The notes: generated by a model not told the origin, from the letters alone. Shown: positions 52,820-62,553, counted from the stretch's first letter. The stretch: DNA of 64,000 bases from Nonomuraea rubra (GCF_014207985.1 NZ_JACHMI010000001.1:3331001-3395000); one strand, 5' to 3'. Numbers and translations: made by a program.

Positions 52820-52835
52820 GTTAATGATGACTAAC
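52820..52835. promoter_or_regulatory. Candidate TetR operator
   Basis: GTTAATGATGACTAAC is an imperfect palindrome (six of eight positions pair, outer GTTA/TAAC perfect). It sits midway between the divergent TetR gene and the carboxylase operon. Size and place suit a TetR dimer site. Confidence 0.5.
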
Positions 52836-52845
52836 ATCTGGAGCC

Positions 52846-54417
52846 ATGAGGAGCGACTGGCCGGTGCTGAAGACGGCTGTGGAGCCCGCGAGCGAGGCGT
52901 ACAAGCGCAACGCCGAGCTCAACGAGCGGCTCGCCGCGGAGCTGCTCGACCGTCTCGCGGCCGCCGCGCTCGGCGGCCCGGAGCGGTCGCGGCGGCGGCA
53001 CGTCGAGCGCGGCAAGCTGCTGCCGCGCGAGCGCGTCGACGGCCTGCTCGACCCGGGCTCCCGGTTCCTGGAGCTGTCGCCGCTGGCCGCGAACGGCCTG
53101 TACGACGACCAGGCCCCGGCCGCGGGCATCATCACCGGCGTCGGCCGCGTCTCCGGCCGCGAATGCGTGATCGTCGCCAACGACGCCACCGTCAAGGGCG
53201 GCACGTACTACCCGGTCACGGTCAAGAAGCACCTGCGCGCGCAGGAGGTGGCGCTGCACAACCACCTGCCCTGCGTCTACCTCGTGGACTCCGGTGGAGC
53301 GTTCCTGCCCAGGCAGGACGAGGTGTTCCCCGACCGCGAGCACTTCGGCCGCATCTTCTACAACCAGGCCACCATGTCCGCGCGCGGCATCCCGCAGATC
53401 GCCGCCGTGCTCGGCTCGTGTACGGCCGGCGGCGCGTACGTGCCCGCCATGAGCGACGAGGCGGTCATCGTGCGCGGCCAGGGCACGATCTTCCTGGGCG
53501 GCCCGCCCCTGGTGAAGGCGGCGACCGGCGAGGAGGTCACGGCCGAGGAGCTGGGCGGCGGCGACCTGCACGCGCGCGTCAGCGGCGTCACCGACCACCT
53601 GGCCGAGGACGACGCGCACGCCCTGGCCATCGTCCGCGACATCGTCTCCACTCTGGCCCCGCGCGCCGGGCGGCCCTGGGAGACGATCGCGCCGGAGCCG
53701 CCCCGCCACGACCCCCGCGACCTGTACGGGCTGATCCCCGCCGACACCCGCCAGCCGTACGACGTGCGCGAGGTGATCGCCAGGATCGCCGACGGGTCGC
53801 GCTTCCTGGAGTTCAAGGCCGAGTACGGCTCGACGCTCGTCACCGGCTTCGCCCACGTCCACGGCCACCCGGTGGGCATCCTGGCCAACAACGGCATCCT
53901 GTTCAGCGAGTCGGCGATGAAGGGCGCGCACTTCATCGAGCTGTGCGACCAGCGCCGCATCCCCCTGCTGTTCCTGCAGAACATCAGCGGCTTCATGGTC
54001 GGCAAGGCGTACGAGGCGGGCGGCATCGCCAAGCACGGCGCCAAGATGGTGACGGCGGTGGCCTGCGCCCGGGTGCCCAAGTTCACGGTGGTGATCGGCG
54101 GGTCGTTCGGGGCGGGCAACTACGCGATGGCGGGGCGGGCGTACTCGCCCAGGTTCCTGTGGATGTGGCCGAACGCCCGCATCTCGGTCATGGGCGGCGA
54201 GCAGGCCGCGAACGTGCTCACCACGGTCGGCGACGCCGACCCCGACGCGATCAGGGCCCAGTACGAGCACCAGGGCAACCCCTACTACTCCACGGCCAGG
54301 CTCTGGGACGACGGCGTGATCGACCCGCTCGACACCCGCACGGTCCTGGGCCTGGCGCTGTCCGCGGCGGCCAACGCGCCGCTCGAGCCCGCCGGTTACG
54401 GCGTCTTCCGGATGTGA
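52846..54417 (+). CDS. Acyl-CoA carboxylase carboxyltransferase (methylcrotonyl-CoA type)
   Basis: 523 residues with both carboxyltransferase halves: [20 protein letters not shown] and [20 protein letters not shown] in the first, [20 protein letters not shown] and [20 protein letters not shown] in the second. These motifs and the 3-methylcrotonyl-CoA carboxylase beta-like spacing point to carboxylation in leucine breakdown. The biotin-carboxylase gene follows three bases after the stop. Confidence 0.92.
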   Translation: MRSDWPVLKTAVEPASEAYKRNAELNERLAAELLDRLAAAALGGPERSRRRHVERGKLLPRERVDGLLDPGSRFLELSPLAANGLYDDQAPAAGIITGVGRVSGRECVIVANDATVKGGTYYPVTVKKHLRAQEVALHNHLPCVYLVDSGGAFLPRQDEVFPDREHFGRIFYNQATMSARGIPQIAAVLGSCTAGGAYVPAMSDEAVIVRGQGTIFLGGPPLVKAATGEEVTAEELGGGDLHARVSGVTDHLAEDDAHALAIVRDIVSTLAPRAGRPWETIAPEPPRHDPRDLYGLIPADTRQPYDVREVIARIADGSRFLEFKAEYGSTLVTGFAHVHGHPVGILANNGILFSESAMKGAHFIELCDQRRIPLLFLQNISGFMVGKAYEAGGIAKHGAKMVTAVACARVPKFTVVIGGSFGAGNYAMAGRAYSPRFLWMWPNARISVMGGEQAANVLTTVGDADPDAIRAQYEHQGNPYYSTARLWDDGVIDPLDTRTVLGLALSAAANAPLEPAGYGVFRM

Positions 54418-54420
54418 CGC

Positions 54421-56427
54421 ATGCTGTTCGACCGTGTTCTGATCGCCAACAGGGGCGAGATCGCCGTACGGATCGCGCGCACGCTGCGCGGGCTCGGCAT
54501 CGCGTCCGTGGCCGTGCACACGCCGTCCGACGCGGGGGCCAGGCACGTCCGCGAGGCCGACCTGGCGCTTGAGGTGCCGAGCTATCTGGACCTCGAGGCC
54601 ATCATCGGTGCGGCGCTGGCCTCCGGGGCGCAGGCCGTGCATCCCGGTTACGGGTTCCTGGCCGAGAACGCCGCGTTCGCGCGGCGCTGCGCCGAGGCGG
54701 GGCTGGTGTTCGCCGGGCCGCCCGCCGCCGCCATCGACGCGATGGGCGACAAGATCCGCGCCAAGGCCACCGTGTCCGCCGCCGGGGTGCCCGTGGTGCC
54801 CGGCGCCACCGAGCCGGGGCTGGAGGAGTGGCGCGACTTCCCCGCCCTGATCAAGCCGTCCGCCGGCGGCGGGGGCAAGGGCATGGTGCTCGTACGGTCG
54901 GCCGCCGCGCTGCCCGACGCCCTGGAGTCGGCACGGCGTACGGCGCTGGCCGCGTTCGGCGACGGCACACTGCTGATCGAGCGGTACGTCGAGAACCCCC
55001 GCCACATCGAGATCCAGATCCTGGCCGACACCCACGGCAACGTCGTGCACCTGGGCGAGCGCGAGTGCAGCCTCCAGCGCAGGCACCAGAAGATCATCGA
55101 GGAGGCGCCGTCGCCGTTCGTCTCCTCCGAGATGCGCGCCCGGATGGGCGCGGCGGCGGTCGAGGCCGCCCGCTCGGTCGGGTACGTGGGCGCCGGCACG
55201 GTCGAGTTCATCGTCGACGGCACCACCGGCGCCTACCACTTCATGGAGATGAACACCCGGCTCCAGGTGGAGCACCCGGTCACCGAGCTGGTGACCGGGC
55301 TGGACCTGGTGGAGCTGCAACTGCGGGTGGCGGCGGGGGAGCGGCTGCCGTTCGCGCAGGAGGACGTGCGGCTCGACGGGCACGCGGTGGAGGCCAGGGT
55401 GTACGCCGAGGATCCGGCGCGCGGCTTCCTCCCGACGGGCGGCCGGGTGCTGGCGCTACGGGAACCAGGCGGCGCGGGCCCGGCGGCGAGCGGTCCTGCG
55501 CCCGGCGGCGCGGGCCCGGCGGCGGGCGGACCTCCGCCCGGCGGGCAGCCGGTCGTCCGGGTGGACTCCGGGCTGGCCGAGGGCGGCGTCGTCGGCAGCG
55601 AGTTCGACCCCATGCTGTCGAAGGTCGTCGCCTGGGCGCCCGACCGGGCGACGGCGCTCAGGACGCTGGACCGGGCGCTGGCGGGCACGGCCGTCCTCGG
55701 CGTGGTGACCAACATCCCGTTCCTGCGGGCCCTGGCCGCGCATCCGGCCGTCGCGGCGGGCGAGCTGGACACAGGCCTGGTCGAGCGCGTCCTGCCCGAC
55801 CTGGTGCCGGACGAGGCGCCGCCCGGCGAGGTCCTGGCCGCGGCGGCGCTCGTCTTCCACGCCAGGCCGCAGGGCGACGACCCGTGGGAGGTCACCGACG
55901 GGTGGCGGATCGGCGAGCGGGCCTGGACGACGTGGCGGCTGGAGTCCAGGGACGGCGTGCACGCGGTCCAGGTTCGCGGGCTGCCCGAAGAGTCCGCCGA
56001 AGTCCTGATAGATGGCGAAGCGGTGCCGGCGCGCATCCGGCCCGGCGCCGACCTGGCCGTGACGATCGGCGGGCGCACCACGCGCTACCTCTGCGTACGC
56101 GACGGCGACACCCTCTGGCTCGGCCGGGACGGCGCGTCCTGGCCGCTCACCCGGCACCTCATCGGCGACCCCGGCGACCGCGCGGGCGCCGCCGCGGCGG
56201 CGGACGGCGTGGTCAGGAGCCCCATGCCCGGCACCGTCCTGGTGGTCAAGGCCCAGCAGGGCGACCGGGTGAGCGAGGGCCAGCCGCTGCTCATCGTCGA
56301 GGCCATGAAGATGGAGCACACCGTCACGGCCCCGCGCGACGGCGTCGTCTCCGAGCTGTCCGTGCGGGCGGGCCAGCCGGTCGACATGGACGCCGTCCTG
56401 GCCGTGGTCACCAGCGAGGAGGCGTGA
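54421..56427 (+). CDS. Acyl-CoA carboxylase biotin carboxylase/BCCP subunit
   Basis: 668 residues: N-terminal LIANRGEIAVRIARTLRGLG, ATP-grasp loop KPSAGGGGKGMV, EMNTRLQVEHPVTE, and a C-terminal biotinyl domain with EAMKMEHTV. The linker between the biotin carboxylase and the rest holds a repeated GGAGPAA/PPPGG stretch (DNA about 55465-55555). It forms a holoenzyme with the preceding carboxyltransferase. The last base of its stop overlaps the lyase start (TGATG). Confidence 0.94.
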   Translation: MLFDRVLIANRGEIAVRIARTLRGLGIASVAVHTPSDAGARHVREADLALEVPSYLDLEAIIGAALASGAQAVHPGYGFLAENAAFARRCAEAGLVFAGPPAAAIDAMGDKIRAKATVSAAGVPVVPGATEPGLEEWRDFPALIKPSAGGGGKGMVLVRSAAALPDALESARRTALAAFGDGTLLIERYVENPRHIEIQILADTHGNVVHLGERECSLQRRHQKIIEEAPSPFVSSEMRARMGAAAVEAARSVGYVGAGTVEFIVDGTTGAYHFMEMNTRLQVEHPVTELVTGLDLVELQLRVAAGERLPFAQEDVRLDGHAVEARVYAEDPARGFLPTGGRVLALREPGGAGPAASGPAPGGAGPAAGGPPPGGQPVVRVDSGLAEGGVVGSEFDPMLSKVVAWAPDRATALRTLDRALAGTAVLGVVTNIPFLRALAAHPAVAAGELDTGLVERVLPDLVPDEAPPGEVLAAAALVFHARPQGDDPWEVTDGWRIGERAWTTWRLESRDGVHAVQVRGLPEESAEVLIDGEAVPARIRPGADLAVTIGGRTTRYLCVRDGDTLWLGRDGASWPLTRHLIGDPGDRAGAAAAADGVVRSPMPGTVLVVKAQQGDRVSEGQPLLIVEAMKMEHTVTAPRDGVVSELSVRAGQPVDMDAVLAVVTSEEA

Positions 56428-57332
56428 TGCCGTACCCCGTCGAAGGTCTTCCGCACCAAGTCACGATCTACGAGGTCGGCCCGCGCGACGGCCTGCAGAA
56501 CGAGTCGGCGGTCATCCCCGTCGAGGTGAAGGCCGAGTTCATCGACCGGCTCGCGGACGCCGGGCACAAGGTGATCGAGGCGACCAGCCTCGTGCACCCG
56601 AAGTGGGTGCCCCAGCTCGCCGACGCCGACCGGCTCCTGGCCGGGCTGCACAGGAGGCCGGGCGTGCGCTACCCCGTGCTCGTGCCGAACCCGCGCGGCC
56701 TCGACCGCGCCCTCGACCTGGGCGTGGACGAGATCGCCATCTTCGCCAGCGCCACCGAGACGTTCGCCGCCAAGAACCTGAACCGCAGCCTGGAGAGCCA
56801 GTTCGAGATGTTCGAGCCGGTCGTGGCCAGGGCGCTGGACAACGGGATCAGGGTGCGCGCGTACGTGTCGATGTGCTTCGGCGACCCCTGGGAGGGACCC
56901 ACGCCGATCGCGCAGGTCGTCACGGTCGGCGAGCGGCTGCTCGGGCTGGGCTGCTACGAGCTGTCGCTGGGCGACACGATCGGCGTCGGCACGCCCGGCC
57001 ACGTCACGGCGCTGATCGGGGCCTTCCGTACGCCGGAGCGGCTGGCCGTGCACTTCCACGACACCTACGGACAGGCGCTGTCCAACACCCTGGCAGCGCT
57101 GAGATCGGGCATCACCACCATCGACGCCTCCACGGGCGGCATCGGCGGCTGCCCGTACGCCGAGTCCGCCACCGGCAACCTGGCCACCGAGGACCTGGTC
57201 TGGATGCTGCGCGGCCTCGGTATCGAGACCGGCCTCGACCTGGGCAAGCTCGTGTCCACCAGCACCTGGCTGGCGGAGCTGCTCGGCAGGCCCAGCCCGT
57301 CCCGCGTCGTACAGGCGCTTTCGAAAGGCTGA
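56427..57332 (+). CDS. Hydroxymethylglutaryl-CoA lyase
   Basis: 301 residues. GPRDGLQNES (catalytic Arg and Asp) near 19-28, ASATETFAAKNLNRS, YVSMCFGDPWEG, and the lyase signature STGGIGGCPYAESATGN with the active-site Cys. It cleaves HMG-CoA to acetoacetate and acetyl-CoA, the last step of leucine degradation. Start ATG at 56427, coupled to the carboxylase by TGATG. Confidence 0.94.
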   Translation: MPYPVEGLPHQVTIYEVGPRDGLQNESAVIPVEVKAEFIDRLADAGHKVIEATSLVHPKWVPQLADADRLLAGLHRRPGVRYPVLVPNPRGLDRALDLGVDEIAIFASATETFAAKNLNRSLESQFEMFEPVVARALDNGIRVRAYVSMCFGDPWEGPTPIAQVVTVGERLLGLGCYELSLGDTIGVGTPGHVTALIGAFRTPERLAVHFHDTYGQALSNTLAALRSGITTIDASTGGIGGCPYAESATGNLATEDLVWMLRGLGIETGLDLGKLVSTSTWLAELLGRPSPSRVVQALSKG

Positions 57333-57335
57333 GAC

Positions 57336-58472
57336 ATGCTCAACGACGAGTACCAAGAGCTGCGCAAGACGGTGGAGGCGTTCGCCCGCGACGTGGTCGC
57401 GCCGGTGATCGGCGACTTCTACGAGCGGGAGGAGTTCCCGTACGACGTCGTGCGGCAGATGGGCGCGATGGGGCTGTTCGGCCTGCCGATCCCCGAGGAG
57501 TACGGCGGGATGGGCGGCGACTACTTCGCCCTCTGCCTGGCCCTGGAGGAGCTGGCCAGGGTCGACTCCAGCGTGGCCATCACCCTGGAGGCGGCGGTGT
57601 CGCTCGGCGCGATGCCGATCTTCCGGTTCGGCACCGCCGAACAGCGCGCGGAGTGGCTGCCCAGGCTGGCCACCGGAGGGACGCTGGGCGCGTTCGGGCT
57701 CACCGAGCCGGGCGGCGGCTCCGACGTGCCGGGCGGCATGCGGACCACGGCCGCGCTCGACGGCCACGAATGGGTGATCAACGGGACGAAGGCGTTCATC
57801 ACGAACTCGGGCACCGACATCACCGGCGTCGTCGGCGTGGCCGCGCTGACCGGCGAGCGGGAGATCTCCACGATCCTGGTGCCGAGCGGCACGCCCGGGT
57901 TCGCGGTGTCGAAGAAGTACTCCAAGGTCGGCTGGAACGCCTCCGACACGCGGGAGCTGTCGTTCACCGACTGCCGCGTCCCCGCCGGCAACCTGCTGGG
58001 CGAGCGCGGCCGCGGCTACGCGCAGTTCCTGCAGACCCTCGACGAGGGCCGCGTCGCGATCGCGGCGATCGGCGTGGGGCTGGCGCAGGGCTGCGTGGAC
58101 GAGTGCCTGAGGTACGTCAGGGACCGCCGGGCCTTCGGCCATCCGATCGGCCACTACCAGGCCATCCAGTTCAAGATCGCCGACATGGAGGCCCGCACGC
58201 ACACCGCCCGGCTGGCCTACTACCACGCGGCCGAGAAGATGCTGGCCGGGGTGCCGTTCAAGAAGGAGGCGGCGATCGCCAAGCTGGTCTCCTCGAACGC
58301 GGCGATGGACAACTCCCGGGAGGCGACGCAGATCTTCGGCGGGTACGGGTTCATGAACGAGTTCCCCGTCGGGCGTTTCTACCGCGACGCCAAGATCCTG
58401 GAGATCGGCGAGGGCACCAGCGAGGTGCAGCGGATGCTCATCGCGCGGCAACTCGGGCTGGGCGACCTGTGA
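57336..58472 (+). CDS. Acyl-CoA dehydrogenase (isovaleryl-CoA type)
   Basis: 378 residues of the acyl-CoA dehydrogenase fold: GLTEPGGGSDVPGG (about 127-140), KAFITNSG, the C-terminal helix QIFGGYGFMNEFPVGRFYRD and EIGEGTSEVQRMLIARQL. The substrate is inferred from the operon: isovaleryl-CoA to 3-methylcrotonyl-CoA, the substrate of the adjacent carboxylase. Only three bases separate it from the lyase gene. Confidence 0.93.
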   Translation: MLNDEYQELRKTVEAFARDVVAPVIGDFYEREEFPYDVVRQMGAMGLFGLPIPEEYGGMGGDYFALCLALEELARVDSSVAITLEAAVSLGAMPIFRFGTAEQRAEWLPRLATGGTLGAFGLTEPGGGSDVPGGMRTTAALDGHEWVINGTKAFITNSGTDITGVVGVAALTGEREISTILVPSGTPGFAVSKKYSKVGWNASDTRELSFTDCRVPAGNLLGERGRGYAQFLQTLDEGRVAIAAIGVGLAQGCVDECLRYVRDRRAFGHPIGHYQAIQFKIADMEARTHTARLAYYHAAEKMLAGVPFKKEAAIAKLVSSNAAMDNSREATQIFGGYGFMNEFPVGRFYRDAKILEIGEGTSEVQRMLIARQLGLGDL

Positions 58473-58518
58473 ACAGGTGTTTGCGTGATGCGCTCACGAC
58501 GATCTAGGGTCGTTGGTC

Positions 58519-58953
58519 ATGACGGCTGACGATCTTCTCATCAGGAGGGCGGAGAAGTCGGACGCGGACGAGGTGTTCGCGCTGGCCCGCGAGTTCGGCC
58601 TGACGTTCAGGCCGGAGCGCGACGCCTTCGACGCCGCGCTGCCCGCGCTGCTCGCCAACGATGACGCCCTGCTGCTCACCGCCGTCGTGGGCGGGCGGGT
58701 GCACGGCTACCTGCTCGGATTCGTGCATCTGACGCTCTTCGCGAACGGCCCGGTCGCCTGGGTCGAGGAGGCCATGGTCGGGTCGGGCTCGCGCCGGCAG
58801 GGGATCGGGCGGGCGCTGCTGGAGGAGTTCGAGCGGTGGGCCCGGTCGCGCGAGGCCGGGTACGTCGCGATGGCCACGCGGCGGGCGCCCGAGTTCTACC
58901 ATGCGCTGGGGTACGAGGCGTCTGCCACGTTCTTCCGCAAGGTCCTGCGCTGA
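58519..58953 (+). CDS. GNAT-family N-acetyltransferase
   Basis: 144 residues. Acetyl-CoA loop SGSRRQGIGRALLEEFERWA is the Q/R-x-x-G-x-G/A motif, with strand AWVEEAMV before it and FYHALGYEASATFFRKVL at the end, as expected. ATG at 58519 without a strong ribosome site. Separate from the carboxylase operon by 46 bases; no clear partner. Confidence 0.89.
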   Translation: MTADDLLIRRAEKSDADEVFALAREFGLTFRPERDAFDAALPALLANDDALLLTAVVGGRVHGYLLGFVHLTLFANGPVAWVEEAMVGSGSRRQGIGRALLEEFERWARSREAGYVAMATRRAPEFYHALGYEASATFFRKVLR

Positions 58954-59023
58954 CCTCTCCGCTGAGCGCGTAGAACGGGGCCTGGCGCACCTTTCTGTCA
59001 CAGGCGGATGGCATCCTTGGGGC

Positions 59024-62000
59024 GTGAGTATCCACGCCGTGAGCCCCCTGTTCGTCGGGCGTGCCCGCGAGCTCGCCGCTCTCGGCGACGCCCTGGCCAG
59101 ATCGCATGCCGGGGCGTCGTCCACCGTGCTGGTCGGTGGCGAGGCAGGAGTCGGCAAGACGCGGCTGGTCAAGGAGTTCGTCGACCACCGGGCGGGCGAC
59201 GCCCTGGTGCTCGTCGGCGGCTGCCTGGAGCTGGGCACGGAGGGCCTGCCGTTCGCACCGTTCACCGCCGTGCTGCGCGGGCTGGTGCGGGAGCTGGGCC
59301 GCGACGCGGTGGCCGCGCTCGTGCCCGGCGGCAACGCGCGCGCCCTGGCGCGGCTGCTGCCCGAGTTCGGCGAGCCGGGCAAGGACGGGCCCGAGGCCAG
59401 GGCCCGGCTGTTCGAGCAGGTGCTCGGGCTGCTGGAGCGGCTGGCCGAGGAGCGGCCCGTGGTGCTGATCGTGGAGGACGCCCACTGGGCCGACCGCTCC
59501 ACCCGCGACCTGCTGACGTTCCTCGTGCGCTACCAGCGTACGGCGGCCCGGCTGCTCCTCGTGGTCACCTACCGCACCGACGAGCTGCACCGCAACCACC
59601 CGCTGCGGCCGCTGCTCGCCGAGCTGGGCCGGGTCGAGTGGGTGACCAGGGCCGAGCTGCGCAGGCTGACCCGCAGGGAGGCCGTCGCGCTGGCCGCCGG
59701 GATCCTGGAGCGCGAGCCGTCCCCCGCCGACATGGACCTCATCTACGCGCGCAGCGAGGGCAACCCGCTGTTCGTCGAGGCGCTGCTCAACGAGTGCGGC
59801 GGCGGGGAGGCGCTGCCCGAGTCGCTGCGCGACCTGCTGCTGGCCAGCGTCGAGCGGCAGCCCGAGGAGACTCAGGAGCTGCTGCGCGTGGCCAGCGCCG
59901 GCGGCCAGCGCATCGAGCACGCCCTGCTCAGCGCCGTCGCCGGGCTCGACGAGAGCGCGCTGTCACGCGCGCTGCGCCCCGCGGTGGCGGGCAACGTGCT
60001 GGTGGTCGACGGCGAGGGCTACAGCTTCCGCCACGCGCTCATCCGCGAGGCGCTCCACGACGACCTGCTGCCCGGCGAGCACATCCGCCTGCACACCCGC
60101 TACGCCGAGGCGCTGGAGCGCGACCTGTCGATCCTGCCCGCCCCGCGCGGCGCGATCGAGCTGGCCCACCACTGGCACTCCGCCCACGACTCCACCTGGG
60201 CGCTGACCAGCGCCTGGCACGCCGCCGCCGCGGCCCGCAAGTCCACCGCCTACGACGAGCAGCTCCGCATGCTCTCCCGGGTGCTGGAGCTGTGGGACCA
60301 GGTGCCCGACGCCGCCGAGCGCATCGGCGCCGACCGCATCGACGTGCTCAGGCAGACGGCCACGGTCGCGCACCTGTCCGGCGAGTACGAGCGCAGCATC
60401 GCCCTGGCGACCGCCGCCCTCGACGAGCTCGACCACTGCGTCGACCCGATCAGGGCGGCCATGCTGCTGCGCCAGCGCGGCCTGACCCGCTACGACCTGG
60501 GCCGCACCGGCCACCTGGAAGACCTGCGCACCGCCGCCGGCCTCGTGCCCGCCGACCAGCTCAAGCTCCGCGGCCAGGTGCTGGAGAGCCTGTCGCGCAT
60601 GCTCCACCGGCCGGAGGACCGGCCGGAGCGCCAGGCCACGGCCCGGCGCGCCATGGAGATCGGCCACGAGGTCGGCGACGCCAACGTCGAGGCGCACGCG
60701 ATGATCAGTCTCACCTGGGGCCACTCCTGCTACGCCGAGATGGATTCCCAGCTCGCCGCGTTCGCCGAGGCACGCCGCATCGCCTACCGGGACGAAGCGT
60801 ACAACGCGCTGATGCGCTGCGCGATCTCCGAGTCCGACGCGCTGGAAGGCGCCGGCATGCACGAGCGGGCCGCACAGGTCGCCCGCGAGGGCGTCGAGGA
60901 GGCCCGCCAGTACGGCCTGGCCCGCACGTCGGGCACGTTCCTGTCGATCAACCTGGCCGAGCCGCTGGTGTCGCTCGGGCGCTGGGACGAGGCGCTCCAG
61001 GTCGTCGAGCACGCGCTGGAGCTGGCGCCGCCCGCCCCGTACCGGGCCAGCCTGCAGGGGTTCGCCACCGACATCGCGCTGGCGCGCGGGCAGCTCGACC
61101 GGGCGGCGAAGCTGCTGGACGCGTCGCGGAGCGTGTTGTCACGCGGCAGCTACCGCGACCAGACGACGCTGCCCCACCTGTGCAGGGAGATCCGGCTGCT
61201 GCAGGCGCGGGGGCAGCTCGACCAGGCCGTCGAGACGGCGGCGCGGGCCCTGGAGGAGCGCGACCTGGTGAGCAACCCGCGGTACGCCTGGCCGGTGCTG
61301 GTGGCCATCGCGCGGCTCGTCTGGGATGTGGTGCCGTCGTCGCGGCTCCTGGACGCCACGGCGGGCCTCGGCGCGGTCGCACCGAGGGACGCCGCGCCGT
61401 CCGCGCCGTCCGCGCCGTCCGCGCGGTCCGGCGGGGCCGCGCCGTCCGCGCCGTCCACGGGGTCTGCGGGGTCTGCGGGGGCTGTGCCGTCTGCGGGGGT
61501 CGTGCAGCCCTTGGAGCTTGCGGAGCTCGGGGCGGTTGCGCGGCTCGCGCTGTCGCTGCTGCCGCGGCTGCGGGTGCTCGGCGGGGAGCTGATGGCCGAG
61601 GGCGACCAGCAGCAGGCGCACCGGCTCACGTTCGGCGCGCTGACCGGGCCCGAGGCGCCGCTGGAGCACGCCGCTGAGGCGGTCGCCTGGCGGCTCAAGG
61701 CCTGGGACCTGGCGGTGGGGGCGTGGGAGGCGCTGCGGGAGCCGTACGCCGAGGCGCTCAGCCTGTCGGCCGCGGCACAGGCGGCGCTCGCGTCCGGCGA
61801 CCGGCAGGGGGCGGCGGCGCGGATCACCCGCTCCCGCGAGCTGGCCCGCGAGCTCGGCGCCACGCCGCTGCTCGAGCAGCTCGACACGTTCGCGCGGCGG
61901 GCCAGGATCGGCGGCGGCTCGGAGGAGGCCGCCGGTGGGCAGCCGCTCGGGCTGACGGCTCGGGAGCTGGAGGTGCTGCGGGAGGTGACGAACGGGCGGA

Positions 62001-62140
62001 GCAACCGGGAGATCGCCGAGGAGCTGGTGATCTCGGTGAAGACGGTGAGCGTGCACGTGTCGAACATCCTGGCCAAGCTGGGAGCCGCCACGCGCGGCGA
62101 GGCCGCGGCCACGGCCCACCGCCTGCGCCTGTTCGACTGA
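59024..62140 (+). CDS. LAL-type LuxR-family regulator with AAA ATPase domain
   Basis: 1038 residues from GTG at 59024. Walker A GGEAGVGKT (38-46) and Walker B VVLIVEDAHWADRS open a STAND-type AAA domain. A long helical TPR-like region follows (about 350-770), then an Ala/Ser/Pro-rich linker with APSAPS repeats, and a C-terminal LuxR helix-turn-helix TARELEVLREVTNGRSNREIAEEL. Large ATP-binding LuxR proteins of this kind sense an effector and control secondary metabolism or sugar use. The target is not evident here. Total length is typical for LAL proteins. Confidence 0.92.
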   Translation: MSIHAVSPLFVGRARELAALGDALARSHAGASSTVLVGGEAGVGKTRLVKEFVDHRAGDALVLVGGCLELGTEGLPFAPFTAVLRGLVRELGRDAVAALVPGGNARALARLLPEFGEPGKDGPEARARLFEQVLGLLERLAEERPVVLIVEDAHWADRSTRDLLTFLVRYQRTAARLLLVVTYRTDELHRNHPLRPLLAELGRVEWVTRAELRRLTRREAVALAAGILEREPSPADMDLIYARSEGNPLFVEALLNECGGGEALPESLRDLLLASVERQPEETQELLRVASAGGQRIEHALLSAVAGLDESALSRALRPAVAGNVLVVDGEGYSFRHALIREALHDDLLPGEHIRLHTRYAEALERDLSILPAPRGAIELAHHWHSAHDSTWALTSAWHAAAAARKSTAYDEQLRMLSRVLELWDQVPDAAERIGADRIDVLRQTATVAHLSGEYERSIALATAALDELDHCVDPIRAAMLLRQRGLTRYDLGRTGHLEDLRTAAGLVPADQLKLRGQVLESLSRMLHRPEDRPERQATARRAMEIGHEVGDANVEAHAMISLTWGHSCYAEMDSQLAAFAEARRIAYRDEAYNALMRCAISESDALEGAGMHERAAQVAREGVEEARQYGLARTSGTFLSINLAEPLVSLGRWDEALQVVEHALELAPPAPYRASLQGFATDIALARGQLDRAAKLLDASRSVLSRGSYRDQTTLPHLCREIRLLQARGQLDQAVETAARALEERDLVSNPRYAWPVLVAIARLVWDVVPSSRLLDATAGLGAVAPRDAAPSAPSAPSARSGGAAPSAPSTGSAGSAGAVPSAGVVQPLELAELGAVARLALSLLPRLRVLGGELMAEGDQQQAHRLTFGALTGPEAPLEHAAEAVAWRLKAWDLAVGAWEALREPYAEALSLSAAAQAALASGDRQGAAARITRSRELARELGATPLLEQLDTFARRARIGGGSEEAAGGQPLGLTARELEVLREVTNGRSNREIAEELVISVKTVSVHVSNILAKLGAATRGEAAATAHRLRLFD

Positions 62141-62288
62141 CGCCCGCCCCTGCCCGCCGCCCCCACCTGTTCCGCTGATGCGCGCAAAGACGCCACGTCC
62201 GCGCCCGTTGGGCGAGCGGTTGGTTGTTGTGATGTCCCGACTGCGGCTGATGCCCGCTACGGCCCATCGGCCGCGGGCGGTGGCACCG

Positions 62289-62312
62289 CTGGAGTGGGTC
62301 CTGGAGTGGGTC
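62289..62312. repeat. 12-bp tandem duplication next to a stop codon
   Basis: CTGGAGTGGGTC is present twice in a row (62289-62300, 62301-62312), running into the stop codon (62311-62313) of the small minus-strand ORF. The preceding 62141-62288 contains no gene I can support. Confidence 0.8.
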
Positions 62313-62553
62313 ACTGTGGCTTGTAGGGGGAGAACACCTTCCGGACCTCCTGGGGTGAGCAGGCGAGTGCGGTCTCGGCGGGCTCGGCGCCCGTGACGTG
62401 GGGCAGGTACACGACGAGGTCGTAGGCGTCCAGCGGGCTCACGGGGGCGTGGAACGAGCCGAAGCCGGCGCGCTGGACGGTGGCGGGGCGGGTGCCGTAC
62501 GTGCTGAGTGCGATCTTCTTCCCGGCGGAGGAGCCCGGGGAGGGCGGCGTCAG
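62311..62553 (-). CDS. Possible small CTG-initiated gene, unknown product
   Basis: An 80-codon frame lies downstream of the Pro/Gly-rich protein gene. It begins with CTG whose last bases overlap that gene's TGA (CTGA), the same geometry as the ATGA/GTGA couplings elsewhere here. 76 of 80 codons end in G or C, as in real genes. The product (KKIALSTYGTRPATVQRAGF, then LDAYDLVVYLPHVTGAEPAE) is not low-complexity and unrecognised. The first standard start would be a GTG at codon 38. Alternatives are a frameshift extending the upstream protein, or a mutated start in a decaying gene. Confidence 0.45.
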   Translation of the reverse strand: MTPPSPGSSAGKKIALSTYGTRPATVQRAGFGSFHAPVSPLDAYDLVVYLPHVTGAEPAETALACSPQEVRKVFSPYKPQ

